From NCBI GenBank assembly GCA_045590415.1, contig JAZNRA010000021.1, positions 1-24,073 on the forward strand: a DNA stretch of 24,073 nt, in the 5' to 3' direction. Below, piece after piece: positions 7,482 to 15,128 of the stretch (position 1 is its first letter; every line of letters starts with the position of its first letter). The stretch comes from RGIG3009 sp045590415. Lineage in GTDB: Bacteria; Bacillota; Clostridia; Oscillospirales; Acutalibacteraceae. Below the pieces are notes generated by a model. That model was not told the origin of the DNA. It saw only the letters and a list, made by a program, of their open reading frames with translations, and searched no databases. A program made the position numbers and the translations under genes.

Positions 7482-8844
7482 ATATGCCGATTTCGTTCAC
7501 TACGGCTTCATACGGCAACCCCCACACCCGATGCCGCCGTTTTTTATCACCAAAGCTGCGCACCGTAACGGTACAGGTGCCGTTACGGCGTTGCCATACG
7601 CTTTGTGTCACGGTGATGTGATCCACCGCCTCACGCGGCAAATACACCCGATAAAACGCGAGTCCGCGCGGGTACCATACTGTTACAGCGATTTCGTCAG
7701 CACCGAAACCGGCGCTGCGAAACCCCAGAAAACGCACGGCAAGCCACCAAATGCCAACCACCGTACACACGAATGCCGGCACCTGCCAAAAGCCACCTGC
7801 CATCCACGGCGGCAAGCCGACAGCCGTAAATAACAGCGGCAATGCCACGTATCGCCAAAACGCTCGGCGTGTCGCTGCGATTTTTCCTTTTTTCAAAGGA
7901 TATCCCGGCAGCAGACGTTCCACCCCTTCGCGCAACGTCTTGGGATCAGCCGCCGGAATAAGAACGGGACGGGCACCCAAATCTCTGCCGTATCCCGCAG
8001 CGGTGATCACCGCGGTATAGAGTCCTTGTAATCGCATCAGCAGCGTCTGCCGCAATTCCAAGGCGGTGATCTTATCGCGATCAATCAGCACGTCGCGCCG
8101 CGTAAACAAACCCGACACTAAATGCAACTGATTGTTTTGCACCGCCGCATAAAAACCGATATACCGCAAAAACGTATTCAGCACCGCCACGCCCCAACCG
8201 ATCAAGAGTAAATTCGCAACAAGGCGTAGTGCCGATGGGATCTGCTCTATCGGAAAACGCTGTAAAAGGCCTACCGCATCTACCGAAAACCACTCGCCCA
8301 GCAATGTGCTTAACTGTCGCAAGGCAGGTGCGGCGGTCAACAGTCCCACCGCCGCGTTGGAACCGCTGATTGCCGTCACGACTACCGGCCACACCCGCGC
8401 GCGAAAGCGCTGTACCGAACGGTCTTTCAGTAAAAACAACCGCCGCACCTGCTTTGCAGAGAGGTAAAGCACGGCATCCGACCGCCGCCGTAAGCCGGCG
8501 GTGTTCACGCGCACGCGCCGCCCACCGCACAACGCAAGAAGCAACGTGCGCTCAATTTCAACTGACGCCGCATCCTCCGCGCGGATATGCAACGAGCGGC
8601 GCATAAGCGCGCCCTGCCGCACACCGATGCTGCAAAAGCCGTTTTGTGTACGCCCTACCCGATATCGAGCGCTATTCCGTTTTATCACCGAATATCCCAC
8701 CAGTGCCGTACACAATAAAAGCGCGCGCACAGTGGCGCGCAGATTAACAAGCGGTATCAACGCGGATAAAAACAACCACAGCAAAAGCGGCCACCACCGT
8801 CGCATATCGTATAGGATATAAGCACCGTGCGGTCGTTGTTCCAT
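7480..8844 (-). CDS. YdbT-like bacterial PH domain membrane protein
   Basis: A 454-residue membrane protein with hydrophobic segments near the N-terminus and in the middle, separated by soluble bacterial PH (bPH2, formerly DUF304) modules; typical stretches are HLVSGLFTRRDVLIDRDKI and ARYRVGRTQNGFCSIGVRQ. The arrangement, two membrane pairs alternating with PH modules, and the small PH gene before it match the Bacillus ydbS-ydbT pair. Its ATG at 8844 shares bases with the stop of the upstream gene (TGATG) and GGAGGAG lies just before it, so translation is coupled. A GTG at 8850 is an alternative start. In Bacillus the homologues are linked to resistance to antimicrobial compounds; the role here is not known. 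Confidence 0.8.
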   Translation of the reverse strand: MEQRPHGAYILYDMRRWWPLLLWLFLSALIPLVNLRATVRALLLCTALVGYSVIKRNSARYRVGRTQNGFCSIGVRQGALMRRSLHIRAEDAASVEIERTLLLALCGGRRVRVNTAGLRRRSDAVLYLSAKQVRRLFLLKDRSVQRFRARVWPVVVTAISGSNAAVGLLTAAPALRQLSTLLGEWFSVDAVGLLQRFPIEQIPSALRLVANLLLIGWGVAVLNTFLRYIGFYAAVQNNQLHLVSGLFTRRDVLIDRDKITALELRQTLLMRLQGLYTAVITAAGYGRDLGARPVLIPAADPKTLREGVERLLPGYPLKKGKIAATRRAFWRYVALPLLFTAVGLPPWMAGGFWQVPAFVCTVVGIWWLAVRFLGFRSAGFGADEIAVTVWYPRGLAFYRVYLPREAVDHITVTQSVWQRRNGTCTVTVRSFGDKKRRHRVWGLPYEAVVNEIGI

Positions 8845-9251
8845 CAGCACTCCTCCAGTCTTGCCGTTAAGCGGTTAGCGATCTCCTCATCTAAGAGCGG
8901 CAACACCGTACACCCGCCCGCAAACCGCAGCACCACCGTTTGGCAGTGAAACAACCGATCCAACGGCGATATCCACATTTCAAAGGTTCGCAGGGCACTC
9001 AGCGGCACGATTGTTTCCCATCGCCACAACACACCATATCGCACATAAATGCGCGTATCGTCCATCTCACCGTAAAGCGAGTCGGTTACCCGCGGCACAT
9101 ACCACACAAGCAATAAAACGGCAACAAGCGTTGGTGTCAACGACCACAACGACTCCGTTACCCATCGCAACAGCAAGGTGGCGCCAGCGGCCACGGCAAT
9201 GAGCGTCGTGCGCAATACCGCCCGTGCACCCGCACCGACACCAAAGGTCAT
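8844..9251 (-). CDS. YdbS-like small bacterial PH domain membrane protein
   Basis: A 135-residue protein with two membrane segments (about 13-30 and 36-52) followed by one bacterial PH domain, containing the family phrase RYGVLWRWETIVPLSALRT. This is the usual partner of the larger YdbT-like protein encoded directly downstream, whose start codon overlaps its stop. The ATG at 9251 is chosen because AAGGAGAA lies about 6 bases upstream and a -10-like TATACT is at 9282-9287; the frame stays open further upstream but that sequence lies across the promoter. Its substrate or binding partner is unknown. Confidence 0.78.
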   Translation of the reverse strand: MTFGVGAGARAVLRTTLIAVAAGATLLLRWVTESLWSLTPTLVAVLLLVWYVPRVTDSLYGEMDDTRIYVRYGVLWRWETIVPLSALRTFEMWISPLDRLFHCQTVVLRFAGGCTVLPLLDEEIANRLTARLEEC

Positions 9252-9281
9252 AACGCTTCTCCTTCCCGTTTCGTACCGTTC

Positions 9282-9309
9282 AGTATAGGTATGCCCAACC
9301 GTACCGAAA
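9282..9309 (-). promoter_or_regulatory. Probable promoter of the PH-domain pair
   Basis: A TATACT -10 box on the minus strand (9282-9287) lies 30 bases before the ATG at 9251. The -35 region (TTTCGG at 9304-9309, 16-base spacing) is weak. Confidence 0.4.
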
Positions 9310-9358
9310 CTATGTTGTGCCGACCGTGAGTGCGATTGCATCTTTTTTAAAATTTCTC

Positions 9359-9387
9359 TTTACAAGCGGAATATTCTGTGTTATACT
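9359..9387 (+). promoter_or_regulatory. Sigma-A promoter of rpsO
   Basis: TTTACA (9359-9364), a 17-base spacer and TATACT (9382-9387): a near-consensus vegetative promoter about 110 bases before the rpsO start, leaving a leader of roughly 100 bases. Confidence 0.85.
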
Positions 9388-9393
9388 ACCCTA

Positions 9394-9497
9394 GCACGCG
9401 AATGTGCACATCCCCGATCCGGTCTGCGGAGTATGCCCGTTGGGACGCACCGTTTCCCTTTCTGGATCTGCGGAAATACTAAAAGAGGTGTAAAACC
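9394..9497 (+). promoter_or_regulatory. Structured rpsO leader, possible S15 autoregulatory site
   Basis: The rpsO leader can fold into nested stems: GCAC (9394-9397) with GTGC (9404-9407); GATCC (9416-9420) with GGATC (9464-9468); inside it TGCG (9425-9428) with CGCA (9446-9449) plus a GG/CC pair across a bulge; and CCC/GGG closing the tip (9436-9444). Ribosomal protein S15 is known to bind and repress its own mRNA leader in several bacterial groups using different structures. Whether this fold is such a site is inference; the individual stems are short. Confidence 0.4.
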
Positions 9498-9761
9498 ATG
9501 TTAGCAAACGAAAAAACCGAAATCATGCAGCAGTATGCCACTCACGAGGGTGACACGGGTTCTCCCGAAGTCCAGATCGCGGTACTGACCCGCCGCATCA
9601 ACGATCTGACCGAGCACTTGAAAGAGCATCAGAAGGATCATCACTCCCGTCGCGGTCTTCTCAAGATGGTTGGTCGCCGCCGTGGCCTTCTCAACTACTT
9701 GATGAAGAAAGACATCATGCGTTATCGCGCGATCGTCGAGAAATTGGGTCTGCGTAAATAA
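9498..9761 (+). CDS. rpsO: 30S ribosomal protein S15
   Basis: 87 residues, the normal size of S15 (88-89 in most bacteria). The conserved block GDTGSPEVQIAVLTRRIN, the KDHHSRRGLLKMVGRRR segment and the C-terminal RYRAIVEKLGLRK are all present. S15 binds the central domain of 16S rRNA early in 30S assembly. AAGAGGTG lies about 8 bases before the ATG. It stands alone between a strong promoter and a stem-loop, followed 192 bases later by pnp, the same rpsO-pnp order seen in many bacteria including Escherichia coli. Confidence 0.98.
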   Translation: MLANEKTEIMQQYATHEGDTGSPEVQIAVLTRRINDLTEHLKEHQKDHHSRRGLLKMVGRRRGLLNYLMKKDIMRYRAIVEKLGLRK

Positions 9762-9770
9762 AGCTTCTCT

Positions 9771-9801
9771 GAGGCAGGCGAGCGGCACGCTCTCCTGCCT
9801 C
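9771..9801 (+). terminator. Stem-loop after rpsO, weak terminator or processing site
   Basis: GAGGCAGG and CCTGCCTC (9771-9778, 9794-9801) enclose GAGCG/CGCTC with one internal mismatch and a three-base loop. It is followed by AACCTGCTTTATT rather than a solid T run, so termination is likely partial; an RNA processing or stability role between rpsO and pnp is equally possible. Confidence 0.55.
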
Positions 9802-9828
9802 AACCTGCTTTATTATCCCTGTCTGAAT

Positions 9829-9919
9829 CGGTATGCGGGGTCGTGATTTTTTAGCAGTGAAACGGGTGTTTTTGCAAAAGAACATCGGTTTTATTGCTAA
9901 AAATCTCATCCGCATACCG
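9829..9919 (+). promoter_or_regulatory. Long hairpin in the pnp leader
   Basis: The outer arms CGGTATGCGG (9829-9838) and CCGCATACCG (9910-9919) are perfect complements; further in, ATTTTTTAGCA (9846-9856) pairs with TGCTAAAAAT (9895-9904); the middle (9862-9891) pairs further with G-U pairs. The whole makes a nearly continuous hairpin of about 91 bases ending 34 bases before the pnp start. There is no T run after it. In Escherichia coli, PNPase represses its own mRNA after RNase III cuts a leader hairpin, so a similar role is a reasonable inference. A small mobile palindrome is the alternative. Confidence 0.55.
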
Positions 9920-9953
9920 TTTAGGAAATATATCATAAACGGAGGAATGTAAC

Positions 9954-12143
9954 ATGTTCGAAAACTATCGCGTATTCGAAACCACTCTTGCCGGCCGTCC
10001 TTTGAAGGTCGAAACCGGTAAAATGGCTCAACTGTCCGGCGGTTCCTGCATGGTGCGCTACGGCGACACCTCGATTCTGTGCAACGTCACCGCTTCCGCC
10101 AAACCCCGTGAAGGTGTGGACTTTTTCCCGCTTTCCGTGGACTATGAAGAGAAGCTGTACGCTGTCGGTCATATTCCCGGCTCGTTCCAGCGCCGCGAAG
10201 GCCGTCCGACCGAAAAAGCGATCCTGACCTCGCGCGTCATCGACCGCCCGATCCGCCCGCTGTTCCCGAAGGATATGCGCAACGACGTTTCCATCGTCTG
10301 CACCGTCATGTCCGTCGATCCCGATTGCCCGCCGGAAACCACCGCCATGATCGGCGCTTCCATCGCCATCTCCATCTCGGATATTCCGTGGGACGGCCCG
10401 ATCTCGGGTGTTGTGGTCGGTTTGGTTGACGGCGAGTACGTCATCAACCCCACCGCTGAGCAGGAAAAGAAGTCCGACATGCACGTCACCGTCGCTTCCA
10501 CCGCCGATCTGGTTGCCATGATCGAAGCGGGTGCTAACGAAGTGGACAACGACACCATGTTCGAAGGTATCATGAAAGGCCACGAGGCCAACCAGCAGAT
10601 CGTGGAATTCATCAAGGGTATTCAGGCGGAGATCGGCAAACCGAAATTCGCGTTTGAATCCAACGATCCCGATCCGGAAATGTTCGAAGCGATCAAAGAG
10701 TTCGCTATTGAAGACGTGCGCTATGCGCTGGATACCGACGATAAGCTCGTCCGTGACGAGCGTCTGCTCCCCGTGTACGACAAGGTACACGAAAAGTTTG
10801 ACGAGGTCTATGCCGAGCAGATCGGCAAGATCGACGAGTGCCTGTATAAGCTGCAGAAATACGTTGTGCGCCGCTGGTTGCTGGATGACGGCAAGCGTGT
10901 AGACGGCCGCGCGATCGATGAGATCCGCCCGCTCGCCGCTGAAGTTGATCTCCTGCCCCGCGTACACGGCTCCGGTATGTTCACCCGCGGCCAAACGCAG
11001 GTGCTCACCACCGTCACCCTCGGCAACGCAGACGATGCACAGCTGCTTGACGGCCTGGATGACGAAACCGAGAAACGCTACATGCATCACTACAACTTCC
11101 CGTCCTATTCGGTCGGCGAGACCAAGCCCTCCCGCGGCCCCGGCCGTCGTGAGATCGGTCACGGTGCCCTCGCAGAGCGCGCGCTCGTGCCGGTGCTTCC
11201 CAGCAAGGAGGAGTTCCCCTACACCATGCGTTTGGTGTCTGAGGTCCTCTCTTCCAACGGTTCCACCTCGCAGGCATCCATCTGCGGCTCTACGCTCGCA
11301 TTGATGGCGGCCGGCGTGCCGATCAAGGCGCCCGTTGCCGGTATCTCCTGCGGTCTTGTGACCGAAGGCGACCGTTTCATGACTATGGTCGACATTCAAG
11401 GTCTGGAAGATTTCTTCGGCGATATGGACTTTAAAGTCGGCGGTACTCACAAGGGTATCACCGCTATCCAGATGGACCTGAAAGTGCACGGCCTGACCCC
11501 CGCCATCATCAAAGAGGCACTGGAAAAGACCTACAAGGCCCGTCTGTACATCCTCGACGAGATCATGCTCAAAGCCATTCCGGCTGTGCGTGAGGAGCTC
11601 TCGCCGTGGGCACCGAAAATGCTCTCCACCAAGATCGACGTGGATAAGATCCGCGAAGTCATCGGTAAGGGCGGCTCGGTCATTCAAAAGATCCAGGCAG
11701 ACTGCAACTGCGATATTACTATTGAGGAGGACGGCTCCGTGTTCATCGCCGCCGTCAACACCGAAAACGCGAAGCAGGCGCTTGCCATCATCGAAACCAT
11801 CGCTAAAGATCCTGAGATCGGCGCGATCTATAAAGGCCGCGTAACCCGTCTGATGGCGTTCGGCGCGTTCGTTGAGATCGCACCCGGCAAAGAAGGTCTG
11901 GTACACATCAGCAAGCTCGACGTAAAACGCGTTGAGAAGGTTGAAGACGTCGTCACCGTCGGTGACGAGATCCTCGTCAAAGTCGTCGAGATCGACGAGC
12001 AGGGCCGTATCAACCTCTCCCGCCGCGATGCGCTGGTGCAGGTCGAGGGCTTGACCGTTGAGGAATCCGCCGACGAGCCCCGCCGTCCGGCATCCCGTCA
12101 GGGTGGTTTCCGCCGCCGTGACTCCCGCCGCCGCGAGGACTGA
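9954..12143 (+). CDS. pnp: Polyribonucleotide nucleotidyltransferase (PNPase)
   Basis: A 729-residue enzyme that degrades RNA 3' to 5' with phosphate, releasing nucleoside diphosphates. Domains in order: first RNase PH core from about residue 12, all-helical linker, second RNase PH core from about 315 with YNFPSYSVGE, GRREIGHGALAERAL and the metal-binding pair in MDFKV (about 490) and QMDLK (about 507), a KH domain from about 558 with the GKGG loop, and an S1 RNA-binding domain (about 624-690, GRVTRLMAFGAFVEI). A short arginine-rich tail follows. The length fits the family of about 700. AACGGAGG precedes the ATG at 9954. It lies downstream of rpsO and has a long leader hairpin. Confidence 0.98.
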   Translation: MFENYRVFETTLAGRPLKVETGKMAQLSGGSCMVRYGDTSILCNVTASAKPREGVDFFPLSVDYEEKLYAVGHIPGSFQRREGRPTEKAILTSRVIDRPIRPLFPKDMRNDVSIVCTVMSVDPDCPPETTAMIGASIAISISDIPWDGPISGVVVGLVDGEYVINPTAEQEKKSDMHVTVASTADLVAMIEAGANEVDNDTMFEGIMKGHEANQQIVEFIKGIQAEIGKPKFAFESNDPDPEMFEAIKEFAIEDVRYALDTDDKLVRDERLLPVYDKVHEKFDEVYAEQIGKIDECLYKLQKYVVRRWLLDDGKRVDGRAIDEIRPLAAEVDLLPRVHGSGMFTRGQTQVLTTVTLGNADDAQLLDGLDDETEKRYMHHYNFPSYSVGETKPSRGPGRREIGHGALAERALVPVLPSKEEFPYTMRLVSEVLSSNGSTSQASICGSTLALMAAGVPIKAPVAGISCGLVTEGDRFMTMVDIQGLEDFFGDMDFKVGGTHKGITAIQMDLKVHGLTPAIIKEALEKTYKARLYILDEIMLKAIPAVREELSPWAPKMLSTKIDVDKIREVIGKGGSVIQKIQADCNCDITIEEDGSVFIAAVNTENAKQALAIIETIAKDPEIGAIYKGRVTRLMAFGAFVEIAPGKEGLVHISKLDVKRVEKVEDVVTVGDEILVKVVEIDEQGRINLSRRDALVQVEGLTVEESADEPRRPASRQGGFRRRDSRRRED

Positions 12144-12155
12144 TCCTTTAATTTC

Positions 12156-12192
12156 AAAGCACCCGATGCCAAACGGCATCGGGTGCTTTTTT
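12156..12192 (+). terminator. Intrinsic terminator of pnp
   Basis: A perfect 15 bp stem, 12156-12170 with 12175-12189, loop AAAC, ends in a run of six T (12187-12192). The stop codon of the minus-strand sigma factor gene (12191-12193) overlaps the T run; the T run in that direction is poor. Confidence 0.88.
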
Positions 12193-12907
12193 ACGGTTTG
12201 CGCAATAAGTTCGGTCGCACGTCGCCGCGTTCAAATCGCTTACGCAATTTTTCCAATGCTTTCTTTTCGATGCGCGACACGTACGAACGCGATATGCCCA
12301 ACTTTTTAGCCACCTCCCGCTGTGTCAGCGGATCGGCGAGCAGGCCGTATCGCCGCTGAATGATTTCCTTTTCCCGCTCATTCAGCGTTTCTTCCATGTA
12401 GCGATAAAGCTTGGTGGAATTGATCTTCAGATCCAGATCCTCCAAAATGGTATCGTCTTGCGTGATCACGTCCATCAATGTTAGGGAGTGCCCCTCTTTA
12501 TCTGTTTCGATCGGCTCCATGATGGACACGTCCTGCGCCGTCTTGCGGTTGGCACGGAAATACATTAAAATTTCATTTTCCACACACCGCGCCGCGTAAG
12601 TCGCCAACCGCACCCCCTTTGTATAGTCAAAGGTATTGATCGCTTTGATCAACCCGATGGTACCAATAGAAATTAAGTCGTCCTGATCGTGCGAGGAACT
12701 GTAATATTTTTTAATAATGTGGGCAACTAAACGCAGATTATGCTCTACTAAACGGTTGCGTGCCGCAAGATCGTCCTGCTCACGGAACGCCACCAAGCAA
12801 GACTGCTCATCTTCGGCCGACAGCGGATGCGGGAACGAGCCGGTGTTGACAACCTGAAGTGCCATGAAAAAAATGCGCGACAAAGCCCCGAACATTTCAA
12901 GCAGCAT
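12191..12907 (-). CDS. sigK: Sporulation sigma factor sigma-K (pro-sigma-K)
   Basis: A 238-residue sigma-70-family factor closely matching the sigma-K group, which drives late mother-cell genes during sporulation. After a hydrophobic N-terminal stretch of about 20 residues, consistent with the pro-peptide removed on activation, come the group motif FPHPLS, RNRLVEHNLRLVAHIIKKY, DLISIGTIGLIKAI and YAARCVENEILMYFR of region 2, and the helix-turn-helix LTQREVAKKLGISRSYVSRI of region 4. The ATG at 12907 has AAAGGAGG about 7 bases upstream; the frame stays open further upstream without a suitable site. The gene is continuous, with no skin-type insertion as found in Bacillus subtilis. Sigma-E is a close paralogue, but the N-terminus and FPHPLS motif favour sigma-K. 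Confidence 0.88.
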   Translation of the reverse strand: MLLEMFGALSRIFFMALQVVNTGSFPHPLSAEDEQSCLVAFREQDDLAARNRLVEHNLRLVAHIIKKYYSSSHDQDDLISIGTIGLIKAINTFDYTKGVRLATYAARCVENEILMYFRANRKTAQDVSIMEPIETDKEGHSLTLMDVITQDDTILEDLDLKINSTKLYRYMEETLNEREKEIIQRRYGLLADPLTQREVAKKLGISRSYVSRIEKKALEKLRKRFERGDVRPNLLRKP

Positions 12908-12938
12908 GGAAATCCCTCCTTTCTCCACACTATATGAA

Positions 12939-12956
12939 GAAAGAACGGCTTTTTTG
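12939..12956. repeat. Left copy of 18 bp direct repeat flanking the GH127 gene
   Basis: GAAAGAACGGCTTTTTTG occurs here and exactly at 15104-15121. Here it lies in the sigK upstream region without a complementary partner, so it looks like one arm of the downstream terminator stranded alone. Confidence 0.8.
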
Positions 12957-13048
12957 CCTGTCCTCACATTCAGATTCAGACAGTTCCGCCAAAAACCGAA
13001 AACATCATGTAAAAACAAGGAATATTGATGTAAAATAGGCGTTTTCCC

Positions 13049-13077
13049 TTGCTTTTCTCCCAAAAATATGGTATGAA
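13049..13077 (+). promoter_or_regulatory. Possible promoter of the GH127 gene
   Basis: TTGCTT (13049-13054), 17 bases, then TATGAA (13072-13077), about 38 bases before the start codon. The match is moderate, and an alternative GATAAT at 13081-13086 has no good -35 box. Confidence 0.35.
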
Positions 13078-13114
13078 AAAGATAATATCACTCAACGTAT
13101 GAGGAGGCCGTAAA

Positions 13115-15070
13115 ATGAGAACTGATTTTTACGAAGAAAAAACCGCCAATTTCCCGAGAATTCAAACAGATAAGCTTTTTGTGGACTATTCAAATGCCGC
13201 AAAATACACCGGCTTTATGGATGATGCCTTTGCGTTTGTTGAAAACTCCCAATTATTAAAACCCGAACTGTGGGATCGTTTCGTTCAGCAGTTCCGTGAA
13301 GAGGCCGATACTGACAACGGCTGGCGCGGTGAATATTGGGGAAAAATGATGCGTGGCGCCTGCTTCGTATACTCTTATACCAAAAACGCAGAACTGTATA
13401 GCATTTTGGTCCAAACCATCAACGATATGATCGAAACCGCCGACAAGGTTGGCAGAATCAGCAGCTACCCTGTGGATCTGGAGTTTGACGGCTGGGATAT
13501 CTGGTCGAGAAAATACGTCCTTTTAGGCATGCAATACTTCATGGAGATCTGTGACGATGCCGCTTTGAAAGCCAAAATCGTCGAATCGATGTGCAAGCAA
13601 GTCGATTACATTATCTCCAAGATCGGCGCGAAAGAAGACGGAAAACTGCCCATCACCAGTGCGACCTGCGAGTGGCGCGGTCTTAATTCCAGTTCTCTGT
13701 TAGAGCCCATCGTCCGCCTTTACAATATCACCGGCGAACAAAAATATTTTGACTTTGCCGAATACATCGTCGAAGCGGGATTCATCGACATTGCTAACCT
13801 TGTTGAACGCGCTTACATAAACGACTTTGACCTGTATCAGTATCCGGTCACCAAGGCCTACGAGATGATCTCCTGCTTTGAGGGACTGTTGGAATTCTAC
13901 CGCATCACCAAAGAGGAGAAGTACAAGACGGCCATCCTCAATTTTGCCGACCGACTCTTGGAAAGCGAGATCACGGTGATCGGCACGTGCGGATGCACCG
14001 GTGAGTTGTTCGACCACTCCGTGGTACGTCAAGCAAACACCACCAATCACCCGATCAAACAAGAGACCTGCGTGACGGTCACGCTGATGAAATTCTTGTA
14101 TCAAATGACCTTGCTGACGAGCGATCCTAAATATGTCGATGCGTTTGAAACCGCCTTGTACAATGCGTATTTGGGCGCTATGAACACCGAAAACGTCGTT
14201 GAACCCCGCCTTATGGAGCAGCAACCTGATTGGACCTTTGAACCGCTCCCGTTTGATAGCTACAGCCCCCTCACCGCGGGTCATAGAGGCCACTGGATCG
14301 GCGGCCTTAAACACATGAGCGACAATCACTATTACGGTTGCTGTGCCTGCATTGGTTCCGCCGGTATCGGTATGGCTCCCAAGATGCAACTGCTCACCAC
14401 CAAAAACGGTTTGGCGCTGAACCTGTTTATCAACGGTAAGGTTGTTTCTAAAACACCGACCAACCAAGACGTGGTCTTGGATTTAAAAACCGATTATCCC
14501 GTGAACGATACGGTGGAGATCACCGTTAACCCCGCCAAACCCGAATCGTTTGAGCTGCTCATCCGCAACCCAGGTTGGAGCAAAACCACGTCGATCGCGG
14601 TAAACGGTGTTGCCGTTAAAGCAGAGAGCGGTTATACCCGCATTGAGCGCGTATGGCAGGCCGGTGATACCGTGACCGTGAAGTTGGATATGCGCACCGA
14701 AGTAATTCGTCCCATTCCTTACGGCACACAGATTTTGATGACCGATATTCGATGGGGATACAATTACTCCGTTGCGACATTTGACCGCGAGGATCCGCTT
14801 GCCAAGTATCACGTGGCACTGCGCCGCGGTCCCGTCATGTTGGCTCAGGAAAATCGTCTGGGCTACTCCGTGGACGACGCGTGTGCTATCAAGATCAACG
14901 ACGATGGTTTTGTAGATGTCACGCTCACCGAAACCGATATTTATCCGAATATCCTTGCCGTTAACGTTCCGCTTACGGACGGCAGCACCATGCTCGTTAC
15001 CGACTATGCTTCCGCCGGTAAACTGTGGAACGACGAAAGCAAAACGGCTGTTTGGATGTTGACGAAATAA
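13115..15070 (+). CDS. GH127-type beta-L-arabinofuranosidase (DUF1680)
   Basis: A 651-residue glycoside hydrolase matching GH127 in length and motifs. In the characterised Bifidobacterium enzyme HypBA1, zinc is held by one Glu and three Cys, one Cys being the nucleophile. The equivalent residues are visible here: ETC (Glu317, Cys319) and YYGCCAC (Cys409, Cys410). YPVTKAYEMISCFEGLLEFY and the C-terminal beta-sandwich region (about 470-651, VSKTPTNQDVVLDLKTDYP) also fit. There is no signal peptide, so it would act in the cytoplasm on imported oligosaccharides. GAGGAGG lies 7 bases before the ATG. No sugar transporter or regulator is adjacent, it is flanked by an 18 bp direct repeat, and its upstream region is AT-rich, all suggesting acquisition as a single-gene cassette. 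Exact sugar specificity is not provable here. Confidence 0.85.
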   Translation: MRTDFYEEKTANFPRIQTDKLFVDYSNAAKYTGFMDDAFAFVENSQLLKPELWDRFVQQFREEADTDNGWRGEYWGKMMRGACFVYSYTKNAELYSILVQTINDMIETADKVGRISSYPVDLEFDGWDIWSRKYVLLGMQYFMEICDDAALKAKIVESMCKQVDYIISKIGAKEDGKLPITSATCEWRGLNSSSLLEPIVRLYNITGEQKYFDFAEYIVEAGFIDIANLVERAYINDFDLYQYPVTKAYEMISCFEGLLEFYRITKEEKYKTAILNFADRLLESEITVIGTCGCTGELFDHSVVRQANTTNHPIKQETCVTVTLMKFLYQMTLLTSDPKYVDAFETALYNAYLGAMNTENVVEPRLMEQQPDWTFEPLPFDSYSPLTAGHRGHWIGGLKHMSDNHYYGCCACIGSAGIGMAPKMQLLTTKNGLALNLFINGKVVSKTPTNQDVVLDLKTDYPVNDTVEITVNPAKPESFELLIRNPGWSKTTSIAVNGVAVKAESGYTRIERVWQAGDTVTVKLDMRTEVIRPIPYGTQILMTDIRWGYNYSVATFDREDPLAKYHVALRRGPVMLAQENRLGYSVDDACAIKINDDGFVDVTLTETDIYPNILAVNVPLTDGSTMLVTDYASAGKLWNDESKTAVWMLTK

Positions 15071-15080
15071 AACTTAATAC

Positions 15081-15120
15081 AAAAAGCCGTTCTTTCCGTT
15101 ATGGAAAGAACGGCTTTTTT
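15081..15120. terminator. Bidirectional terminator between GH127 gene and capD-like gene
   Basis: A perfect 17 bp stem, 15081-15097 with 15103-15119, loop GTTAT, with A and T runs at both ends so it serves both convergent genes. Its right arm is the sequence repeated at 12939-12956. Confidence 0.92.
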
Positions 15121-15121
15121 G
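15104..15121. repeat. Right copy of 18 bp direct repeat flanking the GH127 gene
   Basis: Identical to 12939-12956 and part of the terminator stem here. Recombination between the two copies would delete the GH127 gene exactly and join sigK to the exopolysaccharide operon. Confidence 0.8.
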
Positions 15122-15128
15122 ATTATGT

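Noticed and set aside
9829..9919. The long hairpin before pnp as a transcription terminator
   Set aside because: There is no T run after the stem, and pnp would be left without an obvious promoter.
9933..12179. A 748-codon open frame on the minus strand opposite pnp
   Set aside because: It is an antisense shadow: pnp is a full-length, motif-complete gene here, and the minus frame has no ribosome binding site or recognisable domain.
12191..12907. Possible skin-type interruption of sigK
   Set aside because: The reading frame is complete from the pro-peptide to the helix-turn-helix, with no recombinase gene nearby.
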